Shown: positions 1 to 6,582, counted from the first letter of the stretch. The stretch: 8,887 nucleotides of DNA from Nitrospira sp. (GCA_015904055.1 JABMDE010000061.1:19020-27906), one strand, 5' to 3'. Numbers and translations are program-made. Notes: generated by a model from the letters alone, not told the origin.

Positions 1-467
1 GGGACTTGCTGCGTCAAGTACTCCACCTCCAAGAGCCGCCACAACGGACGGCACTGGCGTTTGCCGTGGGAATTTTCATCGCATTCTGTCCAGCCTATGG
101 ACTTCATACAGCCATGGTCGTCTTTTGCACGTGGCTCTTCGGCCTCAATTTTCTGGCATTGCTGGCCGGAGCCTTTATCAACAATCCCTGGACCATCGTA
201 CCTATTCTCGGAGCCACCTATTGGACCGGAGCCTGGTTGTTGGGACGAACGGAGACTCCGACCTTCAACTGGGATGACCTCAGTTTCAACGGCATCTACC
301 AGCAAGTCGCTCCCTACCTCGTTCCATTCGCGTTTGGTGGATTGGTCCTGAGTGTGGTTGGCGCACTGGTCTCCTACCCGATTGCGTATCGGCTGATCCT
401 TCGATACCGGTCCTCACTCAATGTTTCAGCCACCCCGCCATTGCCGCCCCACGACCAGGTGAGCTAA
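1..467 (+). CDS. DUF2062-type membrane protein, 5' partial
   Basis: Integral membrane protein of unknown function, resembling the DUF2062 family by its pattern: a short basic/amphipathic lead, then a hydrophobic segment ending in a Gly-Leu-His-Thr motif, then an Asn-Asn-Pro-Trp motif between membrane helices. About 153 residues are visible with three to four hydrophobic segments, roughly residues 17-33, 37-57, 62-80 and 105-130, and a polar proline-rich tail. The frame is open to the window edge. The only start-like codon is a TTG at base 6 with no ribosome site in view, so I treat the gene as cut by the window rather than starting there. The HD gene follows 14 nt after the stop on the same strand, suggesting co-transcription. 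The molecular role of DUF2062 proteins is not established. Confidence 0.75.
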   Translation, partial: DLLRQVLHLQEPPQRTALAFAVGIFIAFCPAYGLHTAMVVFCTWLFGLNFLALLAGAFINNPWTIVPILGATYWTGAWLLGRTETPTFNWDDLSFNGIYQQVAPYLVPFAFGGLVLSVVGALVSYPIAYRLILRYRSSLNVSATPPLPPHDQVS

Positions 468-481
468 GATGCTCGCCAGTC

Positions 482-1900
482 ATGATTTCATCAGAACAAT
501 CAAACGCGCCCTATGACGGATCGGCCTTGATTGCCGATCCCATTCACCGGTACGTCTCGTTCACGGTTCCATATGCCGACCCCGACCCCCATGAACGCAC
601 CGAAAAAGACCTGATCGATTCACCCTGGGTCCAGCGACTGCGCTACATCTATCAACTGCAAAGCGCCCGGTGGGTCTATCCCTCGGCTGAACACACCCGC
701 TTCGTACACTCACTCGGCACAATGCACGTGGCCGGGCGATTCGCCCGGCATCTCTACCCGTTTCTCAAAAAGTCTGTGAAAGACGTGCCATCGGCCAACT
801 ATGTCGAAGAGTTGCTGCGCGTCACTGCGCTTGTTCACGATATCGGGCACGGCCCATTTTGCCATTTCTTCGATGAAAACTTTCTCCATGGGTTCCATCT
901 CACGCATGAAAAGTTAGGGCAGATCATTATTCGAGAATACCTGGGGCCCATCATCAAAAAAATCCGCCGCAGCCCATCAGGTCCCTTTGCGAAGGGAGAA
1001 GAGTTGGATCCCGACCAGGTGGCGCATCTGATCCTCAAGGAGAAGGGAAAGGACAACTCCCGGCTTCCTCGTTGGCTGAACCTGCTCCAACCCGTCATTT
1101 CCGGCAGTTACACGGGAGACAATCTGGATTACGTCTTGCGCGATTCATATATGTGCGGTGTGGCCGTAGGCCCCGTCGATCTGACACGACTGATTCACTA
1201 TACGATCGTAACCGACAAGGGCTTCACGATTCACAAGACCGGACTCCCGGCCCTGCAAATGTTCCTCAACACCCGGATGTACCTATATTCCAACGTGTAC
1301 TTCCACCGCACCACCAGAGCCATCGATATTCACCTGCGCGATATTTTTGGCGACACGATGAAGTTGCTCTTCCCACGCAACCCGCGCAAACACATGGATG
1401 CCTATTGCAGACTCACTGATTGGTCTCTACTGGAAGAGGTCCGGAGCTGGAAGCGGACCAGCCTGAAATCGCGCCGCCGGCTGGGAGATGAGTGGGGACG
1501 AATTTTGGACCGTGACGTAAAATGGAAAATGGCCTACAGCACGTCGCTGAAAGAAAAAGGACAGGAGCGAGGGATGGCTTTCCCCAGCCACCAGGAATTT
1601 GCACAACAGATCACGAAAGAGTTACCGAAAGCATTGCGAGGGTTGGAATTTCGCGTCGATATGGCGCCGCTCGATCCACGCCCCGACCCCAAAGACCGGC
1701 GCGGCAATCCGCTCTATGTCTATGATCCGGGAACCAAACAGGTCTCGACGGAACCACTGGAAGAGTTCTTGGATCTCTTGCCAACGAGACTGATCCAATT
1801 TCGAATCTATTCGCACGACCACGCTCACGACGCCGCGCTTTCCCGTGCCGCCGCAACCATTCTGAACAAAGCCCCATCGAGCCTGGAATCAAATTACTAG
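482..1900 (+). CDS. HD-domain phosphohydrolase (SAMHD1/dGTPase-like)
   Basis: A 472-residue cytosolic metal-dependent phosphohydrolase of the HD superfamily, similar in layout to COG1078 proteins such as Bacillus YwfO and, more distantly, SAMHD1, which hydrolyse dNTPs to nucleosides and triphosphate. Visible motifs are RFVHSLG at 73-79 (first metal-ligand His), the HD pair at 119-120 in LVHDIGHGPF, and a TGDNLDYVLRD segment at 211-221 that supplies the fourth ligand Asp. These match the H...HD...D order of the family. The region after about residue 300 is a less conserved helical and C-terminal domain. The start is the ATG just after the DUF2062 stop. No strong ribosome site is visible, so translational coupling is possible. 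The 3' part, from Lys349 on, is repeated at 4199-4573. The actual substrate cannot be read from the sequence. Confidence 0.88.
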   Translation: MISSEQSNAPYDGSALIADPIHRYVSFTVPYADPDPHERTEKDLIDSPWVQRLRYIYQLQSARWVYPSAEHTRFVHSLGTMHVAGRFARHLYPFLKKSVKDVPSANYVEELLRVTALVHDIGHGPFCHFFDENFLHGFHLTHEKLGQIIIREYLGPIIKKIRRSPSGPFAKGEELDPDQVAHLILKEKGKDNSRLPRWLNLLQPVISGSYTGDNLDYVLRDSYMCGVAVGPVDLTRLIHYTIVTDKGFTIHKTGLPALQMFLNTRMYLYSNVYFHRTTRAIDIHLRDIFGDTMKLLFPRNPRKHMDAYCRLTDWSLLEEVRSWKRTSLKSRRRLGDEWGRILDRDVKWKMAYSTSLKEKGQERGMAFPSHQEFAQQITKELPKALRGLEFRVDMAPLDPRPDPKDRRGNPLYVYDPGTKQVSTEPLEEFLDLLPTRLIQFRIYSHDHAHDAALSRAAATILNKAPSSLESNY

Positions 1901-1953
1901 CCCACATGATTCGTGACCGTTCGTCGTGAATTCGGTTACGTGAATGTGTGTGT

Positions 1954-2062
1954 CTGCGAAGCGCAGGACGGGAGAGACAGGGATCGCATCTTCTGTGCGA
2001 GATACGCGTCACGAGCGACGCGTGGAGTCTGCGCAGACGTGCTCGCGAATACTGCGGGCGAG
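1954..2062. repeat. Cluster of short stem-loops, copy A only
   Basis: Five small inverted repeats sit head to tail in the convergent gap between the HD gene and the membrane-protein gene. They are CTGCG/CGCAG at 1954-1966, TCGCA/TGCGA at 1984-2000, ACGCGTC/GACGCGT with a 6-nt loop at 2004-2023, the perfect 12-nt palindrome GTCTGCGCAGAC at 2027-2038, and CTCGC/GCGAG at 2042-2062. An alternative long-range pairing of GTCTGCG (1952-1958) with CGCAGAC (2032-2038) is also possible. The equivalent gap in copy B is only 12 bp and has none of this. It may be a dispersed intergenic repeat, a bidirectional transcription-end structure or a structured RNA. No poly-T tract follows any stem. Confidence 0.5.
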
Positions 2063-2064
2063 GA

Positions 2065-2841
2065 CTACACGGCAACACTCATCGGCTGGGCCGGCTGGCT
2101 CTCGAGCAGATAGGTTTTCCGTATTTTCATGGCAGTCCGCTGTTCCACTGTCGGAAAATGCGGCCCACGCTTCTTCACTGGAAATCGCCGTTCAAACCGT
2201 TCGATCACTTCACGCGCGTCCGTTGTTGCTCCGGAGCGAACCAGGAGCAGTGACAGCTGAAGATAGGCCGGGACGAGTAGCAAGAGATGCCGCACTTCTT
2301 TCACTTCACCGATCACGTAACGATATCCGGCGATCGACACGGCTTGATTGATCTTCTCGTAGCAGACCGCTTCGATCATGTGAATTCCCAGCCGATCGGT
2401 ATCGGCGCTGATACTCTGTTCCCATTGGCCATTCACCAACGCCCGCAGATCTTCAGGGGACAGTGCTATCCCACCCTTTTTGGCGTTCGTCCGCACCCGT
2501 TCCACGACTGCTCGCGCCTCCAGCCAGGCTCCATACAATCCCACCAACACACCGGGACAGGGAATCGATCCCTTGCATCTCTCATCCAGGGGGGAAAACC
2601 CGTTCTTGGCCACCTGTGACGGCAGAAATACCCGCCCATGTGCCCGCGCACACACCTCACACCGGCTATCATCATCCGGCGTCACATAGATGTACATGCG
2701 GATACCGGAGCGATCGAAGATATCGACGGCCAAAATCCGCCCGGTCATGATTTGCAATTGATAATACTGCCAGAGAACCAACAGTCCAAGAATGGCCACC
2801 AAGTATGGTGTCACGTCTAGAAAATGAATCCCCACGAGCAT
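2065..2841 (-). CDS. Membrane-anchored four-cysteine protein, unknown function (copy A)
   Basis: A 258-residue protein that I do not recognise as a named family. Residues 11-27 form one strong hydrophobic helix near the N terminus, so it is probably anchored in the inner membrane. A beta-rich stretch follows (about 32-56), then a cysteine cluster: CEVC at 61-64 and Cys89/Cys95 (C-x5-C), separated by an HGRVFLP motif at 68-74. That pattern suggests a small zinc-binding fold, vaguely like the CxxC segment of Mu-F head-morphogenesis domains. The C-terminal half (about 105-245) is helical and TPR-like. The ATG is set by a GAGGAG ribosome site 5 nt upstream. The gene is divergent from the secreted-protein gene, and all four cysteines are kept in copy B (about 90% protein identity). 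Confidence 0.78.
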   Translation of the reverse strand: MLVGIHFLDVTPYLVAILGLLVLWQYYQLQIMTGRILAVDIFDRSGIRMYIYVTPDDDSRCEVCARAHGRVFLPSQVAKNGFSPLDERCKGSIPCPGVLVGLYGAWLEARAVVERVRTNAKKGGIALSPEDLRALVNGQWEQSISADTDRLGIHMIEAVCYEKINQAVSIAGYRYVIGEVKEVRHLLLLVPAYLQLSLLLVRSGATTDAREVIERFERRFPVKKRGPHFPTVEQRTAMKIRKTYLLESQPAQPMSVAV

Positions 2842-2884
2842 ACCCGCTCCTCATCCATGACAAGACATGCTGGCATGAGGATAG

Positions 2885-2936
2885 CAACAGTCATTTTGAT
2901 CGCCTACAAAATTCACTATTTCCTAACAGAGTCAGT
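2885..2936. promoter_or_regulatory. Conserved noncoding block in the divergent promoter region (copy A)
   Basis: Between the divergently transcribed membrane-protein and secreted-protein genes, 51 of 52 bases here match 5406-5457, including an unbroken 43-base identity (2885-2927). Flanking noncoding sequence and the neighbouring coding sequence differ by 7-10%. The block is AT-rich in its centre and lies about 75-130 bases upstream of the sigma-54-type element, the usual distance for an activator-binding enhancer. It could equally be the core promoter of the minus-strand gene. I see no clear dyad symmetry in it. Confidence 0.5.
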
Positions 2937-3011
2937 CACTTCCCTCTAAATCATACAGCCAGTGTTCCCCGCAACTCATCAAAGGCCATGACCTCCTCAC
3001 CCCGCATCAAG

Positions 3012-3026
3012 TGGCAGGGATCATGC
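3012..3026 (+). promoter_or_regulatory. Sigma-54-type (-24/-12) promoter, copy A
   Basis: The 15 bases read TGGCAGGGATCATGC. This keeps the invariant GG (3013-3014) and GC (3025-3026) with exactly ten bases between them, and matches the TGGCACG-N4-TTGC consensus at all but two positions. The expected transcription start is near 3038, giving a leader of about 58 nt before the secreted-protein ATG at 3096. The element is conserved in copy B with the same spacing. This is a prediction from motif and position only. Confidence 0.5.
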
Positions 3027-3095
3027 ATCACCTTCCCATGAACAGATCCCTATCCTGTTATGTATTGGCCACTATTCATCAAGAGGAGAGTCATC

Positions 3096-3467
3096 ATGCC
3101 GTCTTTATGGAACCTGCCGGTGATCATACTCATGTTGTCATTTGGGCTGGGAGTCCCTGCATATGCTCAACTTGGCGCTGGGCAACAAGACGCCACCAAA
3201 ATCTTGAACGGAATGCCTCCCGATGTCCTGGCCAAAGTTCAGGCATTAGCACAAATGCTTCAACAGGGAATCAAGGATGGAAAATTAACGGATGCGGAGG
3301 TCAAACAAGGACTGATGTCCGGTCGTCTTGCAGAAAAGCTCAAACAGCTCAACCCGGAAGCAGACCAACTTCTGAATGACATCAGTACCGCCACAAAAGA
3401 TGGCACCGGACCAGGTGAAGAGAGCCTGATGCCGCTGCTGGGAGGACTCGGCATCTCGCCGAACTAG
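3096..3467 (+). CDS. Small secreted/periplasmic protein, unknown function (copy A)
   Basis: A 123-residue exported protein that I do not recognise. Residues 1-24 are a signal peptide with a hydrophobic core and an Ala-Tyr-Ala end, so cleavage is expected before QLGAGQQ. The mature part, about 99 residues, is predicted helical: a repeated Leu/Ala/Lys pattern at 36-85 with an acidic KLTDAEVKQGL segment, then a Gly/Pro-rich tail ending in LLGGLGISPN. No cysteines are present. The ATG at 3096 is chosen over an in-frame upstream ATG at 3060 because a strong AAGAGGAGAG ribosome site lies 5 nt before it and the signal peptide then starts correctly. A sigma-54-type promoter precedes it. Copy B at 5610 keeps the promoter and signal peptide but not the mature domain. 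Confidence 0.75.
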   Translation: MPSLWNLPVIILMLSFGLGVPAYAQLGAGQQDATKILNGMPPDVLAKVQALAQMLQQGIKDGKLTDAEVKQGLMSGRLAEKLKQLNPEADQLLNDISTATKDGTGPGEESLMPLLGGLGISPN

Positions 3468-3566
3468 CGGATTGCTGGCACACACGCAACTACTACGCCG
3501 AGATTGCATGCAACCGGCAGAAGATGAGTCGAGGTCGCGTGGCCACACTCAAGAAGGCAATACAGA

Positions 3567-4198
3567 TTATGCCGGGCTGATGATCGCTTCCCCTACCGGT
3601 TTGCCGCCGTCGATACGGACGCGCCGGCCATCGACATGCAGCCGCCCCTCGGAGAAGAGTTGCACAGCGCTGGGATAAACTTTGTGTTCCTGGACGAGAA
3701 TTCGAGCCGCGAGGGTTTCAGACGTGTCATCGTCGAGAATCGGCACGGCCGCTTGCAGAATAATCGGCCCTTCATCGACTCCTTCCGTAACGAAATGCAC
3801 CGTACAGCCGGCGAGTTTACAACCCCACTCAATCGCTTTCTTCTGTACATCCAAGCCCGGAAACGACGGCAGTAACGACGGGTGAATATTCATCATCCGG
3901 TTGGCATAGGCATTGACGAGCACCGCGGTCACAATCTTCATGTAACCGGCCAATAACACCAATTCGACATGGTGCATTTCAAGCACGTCGAGTAACGCGC
4001 GATCGTAGGCCTCTCGGCTATCAGGTCTCCCGACAAACGGTTTGGGATCGACGAAGAGGTCCGGCAAACCGTGTTTGCGAGCCCGCTCGAGCGCTACCGC
4101 GTCTTTCTTGTTGCTGATGACCGCCACGATAGTCGCGTGAACCTGCCCGGCTTCAATTGCATCGATCACCGCTTGCAGGTTTGACCCGCGGCCTGACG
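3567..4198 (-). pseudogene. purN: purN copy A, 5'-truncated
   Basis: Glycinamide ribonucleotide (GAR) formyltransferase fragment. It matches residues 16-224 of the intact purN at 5908-6582 with no indel and about ten amino-acid changes, but the first 15 codons are missing. It starts abruptly inside the SGRGSNLQ phosphate-binding loop at the duplication junction. The formyltransferase catalytic set (Asn and His of NIHPSLLP, and the Asp of VDEGPII) is still encoded. The frame is open further upstream into antisense HD sequence, but there is no ATG or ribosome site. The first start-type codon is a GTG at 4169, which would drop the loop entirely. A functional enzyme is unlikely. Selection clearly acted on this sequence until recently, since most differences from the intact copy are silent. 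Confidence 0.85.
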
Positions 4199-4573
4199 AA
4201 GATGGCCTACAGCACGTCGCTGAAGGAAAAAGGGCAGGAGCGAGGGATGGCCTTCCCTAGCCACCAGGAATTTGCACAGCAGATCACAAAAGAGTTGCCA
4301 AAAGAATTGCGGGGATTGGAATTTCGGGTCGATATGGCGCCGCTCGACCCACGCCCCGACCCAAAAGACCGGCGCGGCAATCCGCTCTATGTTTATGATC
4401 CGGGAACCAAACAGGTATCGACGGAACCACTGGAAGAATTCTTGGATCTCTTGCCGACGAGACTCATCCAATTTCGAATTTATTCGCACGACCACGCCCA
4501 CGATGCCGCGCTCTCCCGTGCCGCCGCAACCGTCCTGAACAAAGCGCCATCGAGCCTGGAATCGAATTACTAG
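4199..4573 (+). pseudogene. HD phosphohydrolase 3' fragment (copy B)
   Basis: This matches HD residues 349-472, ending in the same PSSLESNY C terminus, with only two amino-acid changes (Ala384 to Glu, Ile460 to Val) but 27 base changes over 372 bases. The fragment lacks every HD metal ligand and is fused directly to antisense purN sequence at 4198/4199. It has an ATG at 4202 (an internal Met of the parent), but no ribosome site precedes it. An in-frame ATG at 4157 would add 15 residues read from antisense purN. I consider neither to be a real start. The excess of silent changes shows the divergence happened while the gene was complete, before the join was made. Confidence 0.85.
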
Positions 4574-4585
4574 CCTGCTACTGAA

Positions 4586-5362
4586 TTACACCGCAACACT
4601 CGTCGGCTGCGCCGGCTGGTTGTCGAGCAGATAGGTTTTCCGTATTTTTATGGCGGTGCGCTGTTCCACTGTCGGAAAATGCGGTGCGCGCTTCTTCACC
4701 GGGAATCGCCGTTCAAACCGCTCAATGACCTCACGCGCATCCGTCGCCGCTCCGGAACGAACTAGGAGCAGTGAGAGCCGAAGATAGGCCGGAACGAGCA
4801 GCAAGAGATGCCGCACTTCTTTCACTTCGTTGATCACGCAGCGATATCCGGCAATAGAAACGGATTGATTGATCTTCTCGTAACAGACCGCTTCGATCAT
4901 GTGAATCCCCAGCCGATCGGTGTCTGCGCTGATGCTCTGCTCCCATTGCCCATTCACCATCGCCCGCAGACCTTCAGGGGACAGTGAAATCCAGCCCTTC
5001 TTGGCATTCGCCCGCACCCGTTCCACGACTCCTCTGGCCTCCAGCCAGGCTCCATACAACCCCACCAACACACCGAGACAAGGAATCGACCGTTGGCACG
5101 TTCCATCCAATGGTGAAAACCCCCGCTTGGCCACCTGCGACGGCAAAAACACCCGCCCATGCGCCAGGGCACAGACCTCACACAGATTATCGTCATCCGG
5201 CGTCACATAGATGTACATGCGGATACCGGATCGATCAAAGATATCGACAGCCAAAATTCGTCCGGCCATAATTTGTAATTGATAGTACTGCCAGAGAACC
5301 AACAGCCCAAGAATGGCCACCAAGTATGGAGTCACATCTAAAAAATGAATTCCATCGAGCAT
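4586..5362 (-). CDS. Membrane-anchored four-cysteine protein, unknown function (copy B)
   Basis: Paralogue or allele of the protein at 2065-2841, also 258 residues. By hand count 27 residues differ. The N-terminal membrane helix is unchanged, as are the CEVC pair, the HGRVFLPSQVAK motif and the C-x5-C pair. Changes cluster in the loop between the cysteine pairs (about 80-96) and in 111-135, suggesting surface positions. The ATG at 5362 is preferred over an in-frame GTG two codons upstream, because GAGGAG lies 5 nt before the ATG exactly as in copy A. Its stop is only 12 bp from the HD-fragment stop, so there is no room for a terminator between these convergent genes. Function unknown. Confidence 0.78.
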   Translation of the reverse strand: MLDGIHFLDVTPYLVAILGLLVLWQYYQLQIMAGRILAVDIFDRSGIRMYIYVTPDDDNLCEVCALAHGRVFLPSQVAKRGFSPLDGTCQRSIPCLGVLVGLYGAWLEARGVVERVRANAKKGWISLSPEGLRAMVNGQWEQSISADTDRLGIHMIEAVCYEKINQSVSIAGYRCVINEVKEVRHLLLLVPAYLRLSLLLVRSGAATDAREVIERFERRFPVKKRAPHFPTVEQRTAIKIRKTYLLDNQPAQPTSVAV

Positions 5363-5405
5363 ACCCACTCCTCACCCATGACCAGGCACTCTGGATGAAG
5401 GATAA

Positions 5406-5457
5406 CAACAGTCATTTTGATCGCCTACAAAATTCACTATTTCCTAACGGAGTCAGT
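5406..5457. promoter_or_regulatory. Conserved noncoding block in the divergent promoter region (copy B)
   Basis: Counterpart of 2885-2936, matching 51 of 52 bases. It sits between the divergent start codons at 5362 (-) and 5610 (+), about 75 bases upstream of the sigma-54-type element. Its conservation exceeds that of the adjacent genes, which argues for a bound factor or promoter core. Confidence 0.5.
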
Positions 5458-5532
5458 GGTTTCCCTCTAAATCATGAGACCATTCGTCTCTGTGACTCAT
5501 CAAAGGCTGTAGCTTCCCAATTCTGCATCAAG

Positions 5533-5547
5533 TGGCATGGATCATGC
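5533..5547 (+). promoter_or_regulatory. Sigma-54-type (-24/-12) promoter, copy B
   Basis: TGGCATGGATCATGC keeps GG-N10-GC exactly. The single difference from copy A is at a consensus-mismatched position (G to T), so the functional core is unchanged. The GC dinucleotide lies 63 bases before the small-protein ATG, against 70 in copy A. Confidence 0.48.
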
Positions 5548-5609
5548 GATACCTTCTTATGGACGGAACCCCACCCTGTGATGAACCACCATTCAAGAGG
5601 AGAGTCATC

Positions 5610-5801
5610 ATGCCGTTCATATGGAACCTGACAATGATCGTGCTCGTGCTGTTGTGTTGGCTCGGAGCTCCAGCCTACGCTCAACTTGGCGCGGGGCAAC
5701 AAGACCCACCCGCTATGCCAAACATGCCGCGTCCTTCCTCGCCGCCGTGCACATCAGGTGCATCGCTCTTTGGGCGGCCATCTCGTGACGACACTATCTA
5801 G
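5610..5801 (+). pseudogene. Small secreted protein, body replaced or truncated (copy B)
   Basis: The first 31 codons match the secreted protein at 3096: a signal peptide with an Ala-Tyr-Ala end, then QLGAGQQD. The AAGAGGAGAG ribosome site is also identical. From about 5706 homology stops, and roughly 95 bases of unrelated sequence replace about 260 bases of copy A. The frame then ends at a TAG at 5799-5801. Homology resumes at 5801 with the copy A 3' end (GGCATCTCGCCGAACTAG), but in a shifted frame. The result is a 63-residue product with a 39-residue Pro/Ser-rich mature part lacking the helical domain. I call it a decayed copy. A short exported peptide with a new function cannot be excluded. 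Confidence 0.6.
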
Positions 5802-5855
5802 GCATCTCGCCGAACTAGCAGATTATTGGCAAACAGGCGAAGACCTGCATCAAGA

Positions 5856-5903
5856 TCGCAGAAACTGCGGGAGGATAGCGTGACCGTGATCCCGAATCTG
5901 CGA
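5856..5903 (-). terminator. Possible hairpin after purN
   Basis: Four bases beyond the purN stop (minus direction) lies a nested inverted repeat. The outer stem is TCGCAGA (5856-5862) with TCTGCGA (5897-5903), and the inner stem is CGGGA (5868-5872) with TCCCG (5890-5894). The following minus-strand bases include TCTTGAT but no real T-run, so intrinsic termination would be weak. The copy A purN fragment lacks this structure. Confidence 0.25.
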
Positions 5904-5907
5904 CACG

Positions 5908-6582
5908 TCACGCCGGGCTGATAATCGCTTCCCCTACTGATGTACCGCCGTCGATACGGACACACCGTCCATCGACGTGCAGGCGCCCCTCAGAGAAGAG
6001 TTGCACAGCTCTGGGATAAATCTTGTGTTCTTGGACAAGGATTCTGGCCGCGAGAGCGTCGGAAGTGTCGTCGTCCAGAATGGGCACGGCCGCTTGCAGA
6101 ATAATCGGCCCTTCGTCAACTCCTTCCGTGACGAAATGCACCGTGCAGCCGGCAAGTTTGCAACCCCATTCAATGGCTTTTTTCTGTACATCCAAGCCGG
6201 GAAACGACGGCAGTAACGACGGATGAATGTTCATCATCCGATTGGCATAGGCATTGACGAGCACCGCCGTCACAATCTTCATGTAACCGGCCAATAACAC
6301 CAGTTCGACATTGTGCGTTTGAAGCACGTCGAGTAACGCGCGATCGTAGGCCTCACGGCTATCAGGTCTCCCGACAAACGGTTTGGGATCGACGAAGAGG
6401 TCCGGCAGACCATGTTTGCGCGCCCGCTCCAGCGCTACCGCGTCTTTCTTATTGCTGATGACGGCCACGATGGTCGCGTGGACCTGCCCGGCTTCGATTG
6501 CATCGATCACCGCTTGCAGGTTCGATCCGCGGCCTGACGCCAGCACTGCCACGCGCAGTGGAGTCGTTCGCTTACTCGACAT
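5908..6582 (-). CDS. purN: Phosphoribosylglycinamide (GAR) formyltransferase
   Basis: PurN, 224 residues, transfers the formyl group of 10-formyltetrahydrofolate to glycinamide ribonucleotide (GAR to FGAR) in cytosolic de novo purine synthesis. Family signatures are in place: SGRGSNLQ phosphate-binding loop at 16-23, [12 protein letters not shown] at 118-129 with catalytic Asn118 and His120, and [11 protein letters not shown] at 151-161 with catalytic Asp156. Length is typical of the family. The ATG overlaps the purM stop by 11 nt (6572-6582), which fixes the start and indicates translational coupling in a purMN unit, as in Escherichia coli. A second copy missing its 5' end lies at 3567-4198. 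I see no lesion in this copy. Confidence 0.95.
   Translation of the reverse strand: MSSKRTTPLRVAVLASGRGSNLQAVIDAIEAGQVHATIVAVISNKKDAVALERARKHGLPDLFVDPKPFVGRPDSREAYDRALLDVLQTHNVELVLLAGYMKIVTAVLVNAYANRMMNIHPSLLPSFPGLDVQKKAIEWGCKLAGCTVHFVTEGVDEGPIILQAAVPILDDDTSDALAARILVQEHKIYPRAVQLFSEGRLHVDGRCVRIDGGTSVGEAIISPA

Larger units (their letters stand above)
1526..4198 (+). repeat. Copy A of a 2.3-2.7 kb direct duplication
   Basis: This block is repeated, in the same orientation and gene order, at 4199-6539. It runs from HD codon 349 to the codon for Ser16 of purN. The blocks are 2673 and 2341 bp. The length difference is fully accounted for by about 152 bp extra after the HD stop, 7 bp in the divergent promoter region, 163 bp in the small-protein gene and 10 bp before purN. 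The coding parts of the HD tail, the membrane protein and purN align without any indel. My hand counts are 27 differences in 372 bases of the HD tail and about 57 in 632 bases of purN. Confidence 0.93.
4199..6539 (+). repeat. Copy B of the direct duplication
   Basis: Second block, aligned to 1526-4198. It starts at an AAG codon (Lys349 of HD, AAA in copy A) and continues past the point where copy A purN is interrupted, into a complete purN. The two copies abut at 4198/4199 with no inserted sequence and no obvious long homology at the join. The only shared tract I can see is TGACG, present in purN at the break and a few bases upstream of the break in HD. Confidence 0.93.

Noticed and set aside
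1954..2062. Integron attC site
   Set aside because: There are hairpins, but no matching GTTRRRY and RYYYAAC core sites at the ends and no integrase in view.
1944..2351. Several plus-strand open frames over the HD-membrane protein gap and gene
   Set aside because: They are Arg/His/Ser-rich shadows of the minus-strand gene, with no ribosome site, and are not kept as proteins in copy B.
2065..2841. Phage head-morphogenesis (Mu-F-like) protein
   Set aside because: Only the CxxC-plus-HG spacing is reminiscent. The N-terminal membrane helix, TPR-like C terminus and non-phage neighbours argue against it.
2866..2877. CATGC-TG-GCATG dyad as an operator
   Set aside because: It is short and not conserved in copy B, while the nearby block is.
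4157..4573. Open frame fusing 15 residues of antisense purN to the HD tail as a new 138-residue protein
   Set aside because: It begins in antisense purN sequence with no ribosome site or promoter in view. The conserved part is explained as a leftover of the HD gene.
3096..5801. Toxin-antitoxin or secreted toxin/immunity system
   Set aside because: There is no toxin fold, no paired overlapping small genes, and neither family is recognised. Calling immunity from a divergent pair would be invention.
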